Of a DNA stretch of 63,363 nucleotides, positions 49,301 to 60,300 are shown in pieces. The stretch's first letter is position 1; the number at the start of each line of letters is the position of its first letter. The DNA is taken from NCBI GenBank assembly GCA_964504195.1, contig CAZDDI010000019.1:1-63363 (forward strand), given 5' to 3'. This stretch comes from CAZDDI01 sp964504195 (GTDB taxonomy: Bacteria > Chloroflexota > Anaerolineae > B4-G1 > SLSP01). A program made the translations under genes and the position numbers. The notes under the pieces are model-generated. The model saw only the letters and a program-made list of their open reading frames with translations. It was not told the origin of the DNA and ran no database searches.

Positions 49301-50995
49301 GATACCCAGGAGCGCAACTACCATCTCTGGGGTGCGCCGCGCGCAAAGCCCCACCCGCTGTTCTGGCCCGATGCCCCGGCTCTGCAAATCGTGGGCGAGC
49401 TGTGTTGCGCGCTGCTCCAATTCGCCGTAGGTGATGGAAATATCGCCGAAGAGTACCGCAGGTGCATCCGGGGTTGCTGCTGCCTGGGCTGCCACCGCCG
49501 CGTGCAAGGTATGCACAGCGGGAGCTGGCATGGGAGCAACGCTCCCTTTCACCAATACGGCTAGCTCCTCAGGTGTGAGCAGAGAGAGATGCGCCACGAG
49601 ACTGTCAGGCATGGCAAGGGCGCTCTCCAACAACACCTGGAAATGCGCGAGCAGCCGCTCCATGCGCGCTGCCGTAAACAACGCAGTATTGTAATCCACA
49701 GCTGTAGTAAATCCACCGCCAGGTTCTTCGATAACCTTGAGCGTAAAATCGAACTTAGAGATGCCCTGGGGCGGATCGAGCAGACGCAGGGTCAAATTGG
49801 CAGCGGTAAGCGATGCGGGGCGCTGCTGTAGGTCGAACATCACCTGGAAAAGCGGGGTGGTGCTCAAATCGCGTTCGGGTTGCAGCGCATCCACCAGTAG
49901 CTCGAAGGGCGTTTCCTGGTGGGCCTGTGCCTCCACGACGGTTTCTCCCATCCGGCGCAGCAGGGCGCGGAATGTGTCCCCGTGCGCGACTGTGGCCCGC
50001 AGTACCAGTGTGTTCACGAAGAATCCGAGCAGGCCCTCGAGCTCGCGGCGTGACCGGTTAGCAACCGGTGTACCTATCAGAATGTCGGGCTTGCCGGTGT
50101 AACGATGGAGTAAAATAGCAAAAACCGTCAATAACAGCGTAAAAGGCGTTACGCCCGTAGCGTGTGCCAGGGCGTTCACGCGCGCAGCCAACGCCGACGG
50201 CAGGGGACGGGCGATACGGCTGCCCCAATAGGTGCGCTCCGCTGGACGCGGCTTGTCGGTAGGAAATTCGAGAAACGTGGGAGCCTCGGCCAACTGCGCC
50301 TTCCAATAGGCTAGCTCGTGCGCCAGCTGTTCACCCTGAAGGCGCGCTCGCTGCCAGACGGCGAAATCGGCATATTGAATGGGCAACGGTGCAAGGTCGG
50401 GCGATGCCGCGTAGGCAGCAGCGACTTCACGCAATAACACGCCAATCGTCCACCCATCGGAAATGATATGCTGCATCAGCAAACAGAGTATATGTGTTTG
50501 CGGGGCTTGGCGGATGAGCGTGGCCCGCACTAACGGCCCGGTTGCCAAATCGAACGGGCGCTGAACCTCTTCCAAGAGCACGCGCTGTGTTTCAGCCGCG
50601 CGGGATTCGGGAGCGAGCTCACTCAGATCGCGCAACGGCAGCGGTAGAGCCAACTCAGCGTGGATAACTTGATGCGGTTGCCCATCCGTTTGCGCGAAGA
50701 CCGTGCGCAACGTCTCGTGGCGCACGACCAGAGATTGCAATGCGGCGTGGAACCGGCTCACGTCCAATGGGCCATCCAATTGAAGTACGATGGGAATGAC
50801 GTAGAGTGGAGACCCCGGCTCGAATTGATCAAGGAACCAGAGGCGTTGTTGCGCAAAAGAAAGGGGCAGCGGCCCTTCCCGTGATACGGTGGGGATAGGT
50901 TGGGCCGTATCATCGAGACCCGCCTCACGCATGAGCAGATCGAAGAGTGTGCGGCGCGGTGCGGTGAACACGAAACGTGGCGGCCCTAACGGCAT
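46346..50995 (-). CDS. Single-module NRPS, C-A-PCP-E (unassigned residue X)
   Basis: 1549 residues: C (about 42-470), A (P-loop about 645; VYGPTELTANA), PCP (LGGDSI, Ser about 1030), E (VHHLAVDG about 1210; EGHGRED; RTVGWF; FNYLGQF). The C active site reads QHIISDG, with Gln (about 175) for the first His of HHxxxDG; the second, catalytic His is kept. The pocket reads DAKNLGVAN. The nearest code I know is DAKDLGVVD for Glu, but two changes remove acidic or swap bulky positions, so an acidic or amide residue is only tentative. The same code recurs in A2 of the 2907-residue enzyme. Stop TAA of the upstream gene overlaps this ATG by one base (TAATG). Confidence 0.92.
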   Translation of the reverse strand: MPLGPPRFVFTAPRRTLFDLLMREAGLDDTAQPIPTVSREGPLPLSFAQQRLWFLDQFEPGSPLYVIPIVLQLDGPLDVSRFHAALQSLVVRHETLRTVFAQTDGQPHQVIHAELALPLPLRDLSELAPESRAAETQRVLLEEVQRPFDLATGPLVRATLIRQAPQTHILCLLMQHIISDGWTIGVLLREVAAAYAASPDLAPLPIQYADFAVWQRARLQGEQLAHELAYWKAQLAEAPTFLEFPTDKPRPAERTYWGSRIARPLPSALAARVNALAHATGVTPFTLLLTVFAILLHRYTGKPDILIGTPVANRSRRELEGLLGFFVNTLVLRATVAHGDTFRALLRRMGETVVEAQAHQETPFELLVDALQPERDLSTTPLFQVMFDLQQRPASLTAANLTLRLLDPPQGISKFDFTLKVIEEPGGGFTTAVDYNTALFTAARMERLLAHFQVLLESALAMPDSLVAHLSLLTPEELAVLVKGSVAPMPAPAVHTLHAAVAAQAAATPDAPAVLFGDISITYGELEQRATQLAHDLQSRGIGPEQRVGLCARRTPEMVVALLGILKAGAAYVPLEVSDPPERLRYLLADAGITLLVVTHAELLADLPLASPRLCLEDVLPTVSAATPLPQIHPDGAAYVIYTSGSTGQPKGVVVSHRSTLNYLTWVNQVLLPNPAERLPVVTRLAFDASLKQVFAPLLRGEPVWLLPEGVLEDPAALMQTLAAQPATAFNGVPTLWQAMLDAVEQGRAAVPSGSLRRVLLGGEALSPALVERTQRWLPDTALWNVYGPTELTANAAAGPVASADAITIGPPIANARAYIVDGNGELLPAGVPGELLMGGAGVARGYLGRPALTAERFVPDPFGAEPGARLYRTGDLARLREDGQLEFLGRSDQQVKVRGFRVELGEIEYALLRHPAVREAAVIAREGRLLAYVTPESDPAALRDALAQSLPDYMLPAAFVMLPALPLTPTGKVDRRALPDPTYERLTGSAGYVTPGNAAETTLAQIWADVLRLERVGTRDNFFALGGDSILSIQVIARAAQAGLRLTPKQLFRHQTIAELAAVVETAPPVAAEQGPVIGPVPLTPIQHRFFELLPPQPHHWNQAALVIPDAPLDPRILEQAVAALLAHHDALRLRFTHEAGVWRQSNAAPSSATPFASIDLTGLPANERGAALEQHAAQAQTSLDLAHGPLLCVRLFELGETQRLLVIVHHLAVDGVSWRILMEDLRTAYAQLADGHDIHLPAKTTAFKQWATRLAEYAQSEAARAEAAYWLRAIPATVLPLPRDIHTPDEVHLVHTEQTVTLTLPAEETRALLREAPAAYNTHVEDLLLVALVWSLTPWLGARALLLNLEGHGREDLFADVDLSRTVGWFTALYPVYIDLAEAQDFGAAIKATKETLRAVPHGGLGYGVLRYLGHEGAAQLQARPQAELIFNYLGQFAPEAAAGAPESIGPLTDPQARRRHALEISALIDPDTHVLQVTWRFSAAVHRPETVTRLAQTYLNTLREFVAHCLVPEAGGYTPSDFPEAALSQAELDDLLADFADLEGDG

Positions 50996-53900
50996 TATGA
51001 CGCTCCTACCAGGGTCATTTTCTCTGCCAGGAGCGTCTCTACCTCCGCATCGGAAAGACGCATAACGTAGAGGAAAATCTCTGCGCTCCGCAACAGTTGC
51101 GGGCCAACTCCCGGTAGCGCCAGGAGCGCCTCAGCAAATTCTGCCACCGTGGGCGACTCAAAAAGCGTCCGCAAGGGGATTTCTATACCGAAAGCCTCAT
51201 AGAGGCGGGCGAGAAATTGCGCCGCCAACAACGAGTGCCCCCCCAGTTTGAAGAAATTGTCCTGAACACCGATAGGCTCTACGGCCAACAAATCGGCCCA
51301 GATGCCGGCCAATACGACTTCGAGGCTGTTGCGCGGCATGACAAAAGGCGTGGCCGCGCTCCGGGTTTGTTCAGGATCGGGCAAAGCTGCGCGATCCACC
51401 TTGCCATTGGGGGTAAGCGGCAAGGTGTCCAGAACTATCCAGGCCGAAGGGAGCATGTAATCCGGGAGCGTGCGGCGTAAAGCCGCTTCGAGTGCGGCAG
51501 TTGTGAATGTTTGCTCCGGTTGCGGCGTCACATAAGCCATCAGCCGGTCGGCACGCACCAGCACAACCGCCTGGCGCACCTCCGGCTGTTGAAGCAAGGC
51601 CGCTTCGATTTCACCCGGCTCAATACGATAGCCGCGCAGCTTCACCTGCGCATCTATGCGGCCCAGGAAGACCAGCTGGCCGTCTGCACGCCAATAAACC
51701 AGATCGCCGGTGCGGTAAAGCCGCGCGCCGGGTTCTGATCTGAACGGGTCGGGCACAAAGCGCTCGGCAGTCAAAGCGGGACGCGCTACATAACCGCGTG
51801 CCAGCCCAATGCCACCGATCAACAATTCTCCAGGTACGCCCACAGGCACCGGTTCGAAATTACGATCCACCACATAGCAGCGCATGTTCGTTATCGGGCG
51901 GCCAATAGGCGCGCTTTCCACATCCGCACCAAGTTCGGTACAGGTGGCGCAAACGGTGGTTTCGGTAGGGCCGTAAGCATTGAGGAAGCGTCGCCCGCCG
52001 GCCCAACGCCGGGGCAATTCCGGCGCACAGGCCTCGCCTGCTGAAATCAACGTGGCGAGGGAGGGGAATTGTGCCACGGGCATCACGGCCAGCGCCGAAG
52101 GGGGCAAGGTCACGACAGTAATTTTGCGTTCGCGCAACAGCTTCGCCAGGGCCGGGCCGGGCAACTGCGCATCAGAGGAAGCCAGATGCAAGGTCGCGCC
52201 GGAAAGTAAGGCGGTAAAAATCTCAGAAATCGAAGCATCGAAGTTGCATGAAGCAAATTGCAACACCTGCGAGCCAGGGCGAATGTCAAAAGCGGCCGTC
52301 TGCGCCTGGATCAGGTTGGGGATTCCCGCATGGGAAACCATCACGCCCTTGGGTTTGCCGGTGGAGCCAGAAGTGTAGATGATGTAGGCCAGCTGGGACG
52401 AAGCAATCCGCACGGCTGGAGGTGTGTTCGGGGCTGTACGCCAGGGCGCGTCAGGAGCATCGAGGCAAAGTGTGGGGCAAACGGTTGGAAGTTGCGGTTG
52501 CAGTGCGGCGCGTGTCACTACCAACGCGGCGCGCGCGTCTTGCACCATAAACGCCAGGCGTTCCGCCGGATAGTCAGGATCAAGCGGCAAATATACCCCA
52601 CCCGCTTTGAGTATCGCCAAAAGCGCGACTATCAACGCTGGGGAGCGTGGCAAACACACGCCCACTACGCGCTCTGGGCCAACACCTAACGTGGTTAAGT
52701 GCTGCGCCAGCCGGTTGGCCTCCGCGTCCAGTTCGGCATAGGTGAGCGTGCGCGTCTCGGCAACCACAGCCAGAGCCGTGGGAGTCTGTGCCGCTTGCTG
52801 AGCAAATAATTCAGTAATGAGCGTGTGGGAATAAGGTACAGCGGTAGCGTTCCAGTCCGTTAGAAGCGTGTGCCGCTCCTCTGGGGTGAGCAGGGGGAGA
52901 TGAGCCACCCGCGCATCCGGCGTCTGAGCAACTGCTTCCAGCAGTATGACGTAGTAACGGGCTATACGCTCGACTGTGGTAACATCGAAGAGATCCGTGC
53001 TATACTCGATCCAGCCCCCCACGCCTTTGGGAATTTCAGAAAGGTGACAGGTAAGATCGAACATCGCCATCCCCGTGTGCAAATCGGGGAGCGCCTCGTT
53101 ACGGGCCAGACTACGCGCCTCGAGGAGTTCTGCCGTAAGGCCAGACATCACAAGCGTCCCCAGGGGGTTCTCCTGCAAACCGAAAGAGACTTGGAAGAAG
53201 GGGGCATGGCTCAGTGTGCGCTCTGGCTGCAAAGCTTCGACCAGCCGGGCGAAGGGAAGCGTTTGATGAGCGTAAGCATCCAGCGCCGTCTGCCGCACGC
53301 GCTGCAACACCGCGCGGAAAGTAGGCCGTCCGGTGAGGTCAACGCGCAAGGCCAGCGTATTGACAAAGACCCCCAGCTGCCCGGAGATGTCGCCTTCGGT
53401 ACGATTCGCAACGGGCGTTCCAATTACCAGATCGTCTTGCCCAGAGAGGCGCGCAAGCAACACCGCAAAAGCAGCAAAGAGCACCATGAAAAGGGTTGCG
53501 CCTTCGCGCTGTCCCAACGCTCGCAAACGATCAATCAGTTCGCGCTCCAGCGTGAGCGGCAAACGCGCACCACGGAAAGATTGCACCGCTGGACGCGGGC
53601 GGTCGGTGGGGAGCGGAATGATCTCTGGCGCACCTTGAAGCTGCGCAATCCAGTAATCGAGCAGCACAGTGAGGCGCTCCCCCTGCAACTGCTCGCGCTG
53701 CCAGAGCGCGAAATCAGCGTATTGAAACGGTAACGGGGGCAAAGCAGCCGCCGTGTCATAAAGCGCCGCCAGCTCGCGCGCAAAAACGCCCAAAGCCCAG
53801 CCGTCAGCAATAATATGGTGAAGTGTTACCAAAAAAATCGCATCGGTGGCGCTCAACGGGTAAAGGCGAACGCGCAGCAGCGGGCCGGCTTCCAAATCAA

Positions 53901-54327
53901 AGGGGCGACGGATTTCCGCCTCGGCAGCGACGAAAAACGCTTCCTGCGAGGCCACAGCTTCTACCGGCAAAGCCACCCGCAATTCAGCAGCGATGCACTG
54001 CACCGGCTGCTCCGCTTCGATGTGGAAAGTAGTGCGCAACATCTCATGGCGTGCCACCAGTGCATTTAGCGCCGCTTCCAGACGGGCTACATCGAGCGGG
54101 CCGGTCAGCCACATCGCCAAATGCACGTTGTAGAGCGGACTCTCCGGGTTCCACCGGTGGAGGAACCACATCCGCTCCTGCGCGAAGGAGAGCGGGAAGG
54201 CCTGTCCTTCGCGGGGCTGCGGATGAATCTGTTGCCGCGCCTGCTCGCGCTGCGCCTTGAGCTGGCGCAGGAATTGCTCACGCTTTTCTGGCGGGAGCGC
54301 GGCAATGCGTTGCGCCAGATCGCTCAT
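50995..54327 (-). CDS. Single-module NRPS, C-A(Tyr-type)-PCP
   Basis: 1110 residues: an N-terminal charged helix (about 1-38, PPEKREQFLRQLKAQREQ) that may dock to the PKS before it, C (HHIIADGW about 170), A (P-loop YTSGSTGKPKG about 652; AYGPTETTVCAT), PCP (LGGHSLL, Ser about 1032), and a 40-residue tail. No E or TE. The pocket reads DASTIAAVC, which matches Tyr/Phe-type codes. It should take the acyl chain from the last ACP of the upstream PKS and join it to the first amino acid, so its C domain does the lipoinitiation step here. The ATG overlaps the upstream stop as ATGA, so translation is coupled. Confidence 0.93.
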   Translation of the reverse strand: MSDLAQRIAALPPEKREQFLRQLKAQREQARQQIHPQPREGQAFPLSFAQERMWFLHRWNPESPLYNVHLAMWLTGPLDVARLEAALNALVARHEMLRTTFHIEAEQPVQCIAAELRVALPVEAVASQEAFFVAAEAEIRRPFDLEAGPLLRVRLYPLSATDAIFLVTLHHIIADGWALGVFARELAALYDTAAALPPLPFQYADFALWQREQLQGERLTVLLDYWIAQLQGAPEIIPLPTDRPRPAVQSFRGARLPLTLERELIDRLRALGQREGATLFMVLFAAFAVLLARLSGQDDLVIGTPVANRTEGDISGQLGVFVNTLALRVDLTGRPTFRAVLQRVRQTALDAYAHQTLPFARLVEALQPERTLSHAPFFQVSFGLQENPLGTLVMSGLTAELLEARSLARNEALPDLHTGMAMFDLTCHLSEIPKGVGGWIEYSTDLFDVTTVERIARYYVILLEAVAQTPDARVAHLPLLTPEERHTLLTDWNATAVPYSHTLITELFAQQAAQTPTALAVVAETRTLTYAELDAEANRLAQHLTTLGVGPERVVGVCLPRSPALIVALLAILKAGGVYLPLDPDYPAERLAFMVQDARAALVVTRAALQPQLPTVCPTLCLDAPDAPWRTAPNTPPAVRIASSQLAYIIYTSGSTGKPKGVMVSHAGIPNLIQAQTAAFDIRPGSQVLQFASCNFDASISEIFTALLSGATLHLASSDAQLPGPALAKLLRERKITVVTLPPSALAVMPVAQFPSLATLISAGEACAPELPRRWAGGRRFLNAYGPTETTVCATCTELGADVESAPIGRPITNMRCYVVDRNFEPVPVGVPGELLIGGIGLARGYVARPALTAERFVPDPFRSEPGARLYRTGDLVYWRADGQLVFLGRIDAQVKLRGYRIEPGEIEAALLQQPEVRQAVVLVRADRLMAYVTPQPEQTFTTAALEAALRRTLPDYMLPSAWIVLDTLPLTPNGKVDRAALPDPEQTRSAATPFVMPRNSLEVVLAGIWADLLAVEPIGVQDNFFKLGGHSLLAAQFLARLYEAFGIEIPLRTLFESPTVAEFAEALLALPGVGPQLLRSAEIFLYVMRLSDAEVETLLAEKMTLVGAS

Positions 54328-57300
54328 GCGAGCTCGCCCTCAGTAGATTGAAGCAGGGCCTCTAGTTCAGCATCAGAAAGCGTCTCGGTCTCTGCAAGCA
54401 GTTCGGCCACTTCCTCATCGGCAGGGTCTGCGACCTGAAGTTGCGGGAGAAACTGTCCGGCCAAATCAGCCACACTAAGTCCGCGCAGCAAATCGGCTAC
54501 AGAAATGGCAACGCCAAGGCTCCCCTGGATTTTACTTTGGAGCTCGACAGCCATAATCGAATCAATGCCCAGCGTGTTGAGCGGTTGTGCCACCGGCAAG
54601 CGTTCCCGATCCAGGCGCATCACAGCCGCGGCCAGGGTTTGCAAATGGGTTTCCAAAAGCCCGCGATGCTCTTCGAGGGGCGCAACCAGCAGAACCTCGG
54701 TCACAAAACTCGATTTTCCAGCCGCTGAGTCGGTATCACGCGCTTCAACCGCCAGCAAATCGGAAAGTAACGGCGGCTGCGCGCCTGGAGGCGCAGCCCG
54801 AGTAAGCCGTTCCCATTCGATATGAGCGGCCATCGTCTGCACAGGTTGCTCGTCCAAGAGTAGCTCCATAAGTTCCACACCCTCAGCAGGCGAAAGCGCC
54901 ACCATACCCGCAGCAGCATGTTGCCCCCCCAGCGCCTGCAGAGCGGCCATACCTACTTCAGCCCAAGGCCCCCAGTTGATACTGAGAGCTGGGCGACCCT
55001 GCTCACGCCGAGCATGCGCTAGAGCATCCATAAAAGCATTCCCGGCGGCATAATTTCCCTGGCCGGGCGGCCCTAACAACGCAGCCACCGAAGAGAAGAA
55101 GATGAAGAAGTCGAGTGGCGCTTCCATACTTTGCGTGTGTAGATGCCACGCACCGTGAATTTTGGGAATCAGCGCCTTTTCCAACTGCTCGCGGTTCATC
55201 TGTAGCAACAGTCCATCCTGGAGCAGCCCGGCGGAATGTATAATCCCCCGTAAGGGTGGCAGCTCTGCGGCAATGTCGCGCATGAGCCGGGCGACATCTT
55301 CAGCGTGGGAGACATCACTTTGCGCGATACGCACATTCACGCCCTGGGCTGTCAGCAAGGCTACAGCTTTGGCAGCTTCTGGTGACATTCTCTCGTAACC
55401 GTGACGGCTCGTAAGCACCAGATAACGCGCGCCGCGCTCCGCCAACCAACGCGCCACCGTGCGTCCCAATCCGCCCAAACCGCCAGTAATCAGATAGGTG
55501 GCATCAGCGCGAATTTCTACTGGCTGCGGCGCGGCGGGAGCAATGGCGAGCGGCACGTCACGCAGCGATACCACGATTTTGCCGATATGCTGCGCCTGCG
55601 CCATCATACGGAAAGCCTCAGCGACCCGATCAATGGGGAAGGATTCGTGAGTAATTGGCTGAACCCGCCCATTCTCAAACAACGGCCACAGTTCTTTCAG
55701 CATTTCGCCCACAAATTGCGGACGGTCACGCATCATCTGGTTCAGGTCTACAACGAAGAAAGAGATATTGCGTTCCAGTAACCCCATGCCGAGCGGGCTA
55801 TTCTGGACGATGTCACGTTTGCCCAGTTCCAGGAAACGTCCATGCGGCTTGAGCACTTCCAGGCTCTTGGTGATCCCCGCACCAGACAGCGTATTGAGCA
55901 CCACATCCACGCCCTCGCCGCCGGTAAGCGCCATGATTTCATCGGCGAAGTCGAGGGTGCGCGAATCCAGCACATGCTCGATGCCCAGCGTCTCTCGGAG
56001 GAAGGCGCGCTTTTCAGGTGTGCCCGCAGTAGCGTAGATTTCCGCCCCGCGTAGCTTTGCCAGTTGGATGGCGGCCTGCCCCACCGCGCCAGAAGCGGTG
56101 TGGATGAGCACCCGCTCACCCGCCTGCAATCCGGCCAAACGCACCAGCGCATAGTAGGTGGTACCAAAGGCGACCAGCAGTGTTGCCGCCGCCTCGAAGG
56201 TGATGTGCGGCGGCTTTGGGCCAACCAGCCAGGCATCGGTGGTGACGTAGCGGCTGAAGCACTGATCGGCCCCGGCGATGACTTCATCACCCACCTTGAG
56301 CCGCTCTACGCCTGCTCCCACAGCCACAACCCGCCCGGCGCATTCCAAGCCCAGCGGGCGGATACCATTAGGCAGCGCGGGCAACATCCCCGAAGCCAGC
56401 ATCACGTCCTTGAAGTTAAGTCCCGCTGCGTAAACCTCGATTTCCACCTCGCCTGGGCCAGGTTCACGACGCTGCGCCAAACGCGGGGTGAGGCTATCAA
56501 AATCGCCAGGCATGACAATTTCCAGGTGGAAAGGGAGTTCCGCAGAAACGGTCAGCACTTTATCAATAGTGGCGGTGTGTGAAGGAGGTGTATGCCGCGC
56601 CAACCGGGCTACATAGCGCTGCTCGCTACGCAGGGCGAGCTGGTTATCTGGCGTATTCGCCCCTAGCTCGGTTAGTAGGGCCGCCAGCTCGTCCGGGCCG
56701 GATGTGCTCACGTCGAGCAGGGTGATGCGCAATTCGGGATGTTCAGCAGCCGCCACGCGCCCCAGGCCCCACAACGCAGCGCGCTCCGGCGCGACGCTAT
56801 CATTAGGGGCGACGGCTTGCGCGCCCCGCGTGATAAGCCAGAGACGCGGATTAGAATTGAGCCGCGCCGCAGAAAGCGCCTGGGTCAAGTACAGGGCGCT
56901 CTCAGGGCCATACAGCTGTAAGAGGTCGAGGTCAGTGGGGGTAAGCGCGTCGGTCCAGCGATGAATGACGCCCCGACAGGGTGGGCGGCTAGTGGTAAGT
57001 GCCTCTTTGAGCAAGCGCGTGTAGTCTTCGGGCGACCGGGGATTCAGCGTATACACTGTACCTTCAGATTGAAAGTCTGCACCGGGCAGCACCAGGATAC
57101 AGGTGTCACCATGTTCGGCAAGGACGGTAGCGAGCGGTTCTTCGGCCTCGGTGGTGAAGATGAGCCAGGTAGCCGGCTGCCGCGTGGCGGGCGGTGCTTC
57201 TGGCAAGGGTTGGGAAACCCAGCGAAGATCGTAGAGCATCTGGTGAAGTTGGTCGCGGCGATCGGCAACCACACGCTGCAATTTCAACCCGACAACCTGC

Positions 57301-60300
57301 GCCACCACTTCGCCGGATTCAGCACAAAGCAGCAAATCGGCCTCGCGGCTGTCGGGAGCCTGTTCAAGCGCAGAGGTGAGGCGAGCGTGACACCACAGCT
57401 CACCGCACGGTTCCCCGTAGATGTACAATGCGCCCACTCCCACGGGTAAGAAGGTAGCCGCAGCATCGCCATCTTGGGGCAAGGTTGCCGCAACCGATTG
57501 GAAGGCCGCATCGAGCAAAACAGGATGCAGGGTGTAAGCCTTGAGTTCGTGGCTGAGACTCTCCGGAAGAGCAATCCGGCTAAGGGCCTCCCCATCACAG
57601 CGGTGAATCTCATGGAGCGCGCGGAAGGTCGGGCCGTACACAAGCCCCCGACTTTCCATCGCCGCGTAGTGCTCATTGACAGCGAGCGTCATATTACAGC
57701 GCGCGCGAATAGCCGCAAGGGGCACCGGGGCGGGCACGGCCTCGCGCTCCGGCAACGGGCGCACCCGCCCGGTAACATGCGCTATCCAAGGTACACCCTC
57801 ACCCTGCGTGCTGAGCACCTGGAACGCGGCCTCGTCGCCCAACTCCGGCGTCAGCACCACCTGCACCCGGCGACCGGCAGCATCCGGCAAATGTAGTCCT
57901 TGCCGGAAGTGCATCTGGCGCACGGTGTAATCGCCAGGGCCGAACGCTTCGCGTGCCGCGCCCAGCGCCATCTCCAGGTAGGCTGCGCCGGGCATAATCA
58001 CCATGCCGCGCACTTGATGATCGGCCAGGTAGGGCGCAGAGGTGGCCGTCATATCCATCTCCCAGAGATGCTGGTGCGGCGCGACGGAGGTCGCCAGATG
58101 TTCGCCCAAGAGGGGGTGGCGACCAGCTTTCTTCACGCCAATCTGGCCGCTCGCGCCGAGCTGCTTGTTGGTGATTTGATCGAGCCAGTAATGCTCGCGC
58201 TGCCAGACGTAATGCGGAAGCGTGACCGGGGGACGCCGCTCCGGATAGAGGCGCCGGAAATCGAGTTCCAGACCCTCAACGTAGAGCTGGCCGAGCGCCG
58301 CCAACAGATAGGCGCGCTCCGCTGCATTGCGCCGCATCGAAGAGAGAATCAGGCCCGTTTTCTTGACCGCATCCAGCCCCTCGCGTATCGCCATCGAGAG
58401 CACGGGGTGCGCGTTGATTTCGAGGAAAATCTCATAGCCGCTCTCAGCGAGCTGGCGCAGCGCCTCTGTGAAGAGGAACGGATCGCGTAAGTTACGGCCC
58501 CAATACTCCGCATCCAACTGCGTACCATCAATAAGCGTGCCGGTCACGGTCGAAAAGAGCGGGATGTTGGTAGCACGAGGCGTCAAGTCCTGCAACACCT
58601 CCACCAATTCCACTCGCAATGGATCCATCTGGGGGCTGTGGAAAGCGATTTCGACGCCGCGCAACAGCTGCGCATACACGCCCTGTCGCTCCAGTGATTT
58701 GACAATACGCTCCACGGCGTCTGCATCGCCGGAGATCAAGCTGGCGGCCGGGCTGTTGCTGCCAGCTACAGAGACTACATCATCGAAGCCCGTAAGCACC
58801 AGCCCGGCGCGATCCAGCGGGAGACCCACCAGCGCCGATTTACCCTTACCTTCGACGGTCTTCATCAACCGGCTACGGTAGAAGACTACCCGCGCAGCTT
58901 CTTCCAGAGTGAGCGCACCGGCAACATGCGCCGCCGCGATTTCGCCCAGGCTTTGGCCCACAATGATGTCGGGCTTGAATCCCCACGCGCGCCAAACGGC
59001 GGCCAACGCTACCTGGATGGCAAAGATAGCGGGTTGCGCGATGACGGTGTCATTGAGCCGGGAGACTTCCGCCTCGGCCTGTAACTGCTCGATGAGCGAC
59101 CAGCCGCCCAAGTCCTGAAAGATGCGGTCGCAGGCGTCCAGGGTTGCCTGGAAGACCGGATCGAAGGCGTAGAGTTCCATGCCCATATTGAACCACTGCG
59201 CTCCCTGCCCGGAAAAAACCCACACAAACGGCGTTTTGTGTCCAAACCGTTGTATCCCGGAGCATACGCCCTTGGAAGATTCCTCATTAAGATAGCTTTC
59301 GAGGTGAGCGGCCAAATCTTCGGCAGTGGCTCCTACCACCGCCAGCCGGTGCGAGAGGTGACTGCGCCCCACACCGGCAGTATGGCAAATGTCGTAAAGC
59401 GCAGGAGCGGTTTCAGAGCGCAGAAGGTCACAATACTCGGCAGCCAGCGCGCGGAGCGCTGCGGGAGATTTGGCGGATAGGGGCAGCAGTTGCGCGCTGT
59501 CCGCTACACCGAGGGTTGTATCCACGGCGGTCGGGGGTTCGCTCAAGACAACATGGGCGTTGGTGCCGCCGAAGCCGAAGCCGCTCACCCCGACAATCTT
59601 GGGGGACTCCGGGCGCGGCCAGGGCGTGAGCTGTTGCGGTACAACAAAGGGCAATTCATCAAAGGGAATGAGCGCGTTGGGTTCGTTGAAGTTAAGGTTG
59701 GGCGGGATGATGTTGTGTTGAATGGCGAGCGTGGCCTTGATGACGCCAGACATACCGGCGGCAGCTTCGCCATGCCCAATATTGGTTTTGACCGATCCCA
59801 AGATACACACATCCCCTTCAGGACGCGCGCTCCCGACGACATTGCTCAAGGCTTTTACCTCAATGGGATCGCCCAGGGGCGTGCCCGTGCCATGAGCTTC
59901 GATAAACTGCACCGTGTTAGGATCAATCCCGGCGTTGCGATAAGCGGCATGGAGTACCTGCTCCTGCGCGGTGCCATTGGGAGCCATGATGCCATTGCTG
60001 CGCCCGTCATGGTTAACGGCACTGCCCTGAACCACGGCATAGATGCGGTCGCCATCGGCGAGCGCCCGCGAAAGCGGCTTGAGCACGATCATGCCAGCGC
60101 CTTCGCCACGCACGATGCCGTTAGCCTGGCTGTCAAAGGTCTTGCACTTGCCATCCGGCGAGAGCGCGCCCGCGCGTGAGAAGAAAATATCGGAATCGGG
60201 TTCCAGGATGATATTGACTCCGCCAACCAACGCTATGGGGCATTCGCCCTGGCGCAGGCTTTGACAAGCCATGTGGATTGCCACGAGCGCACCAGAGCAA

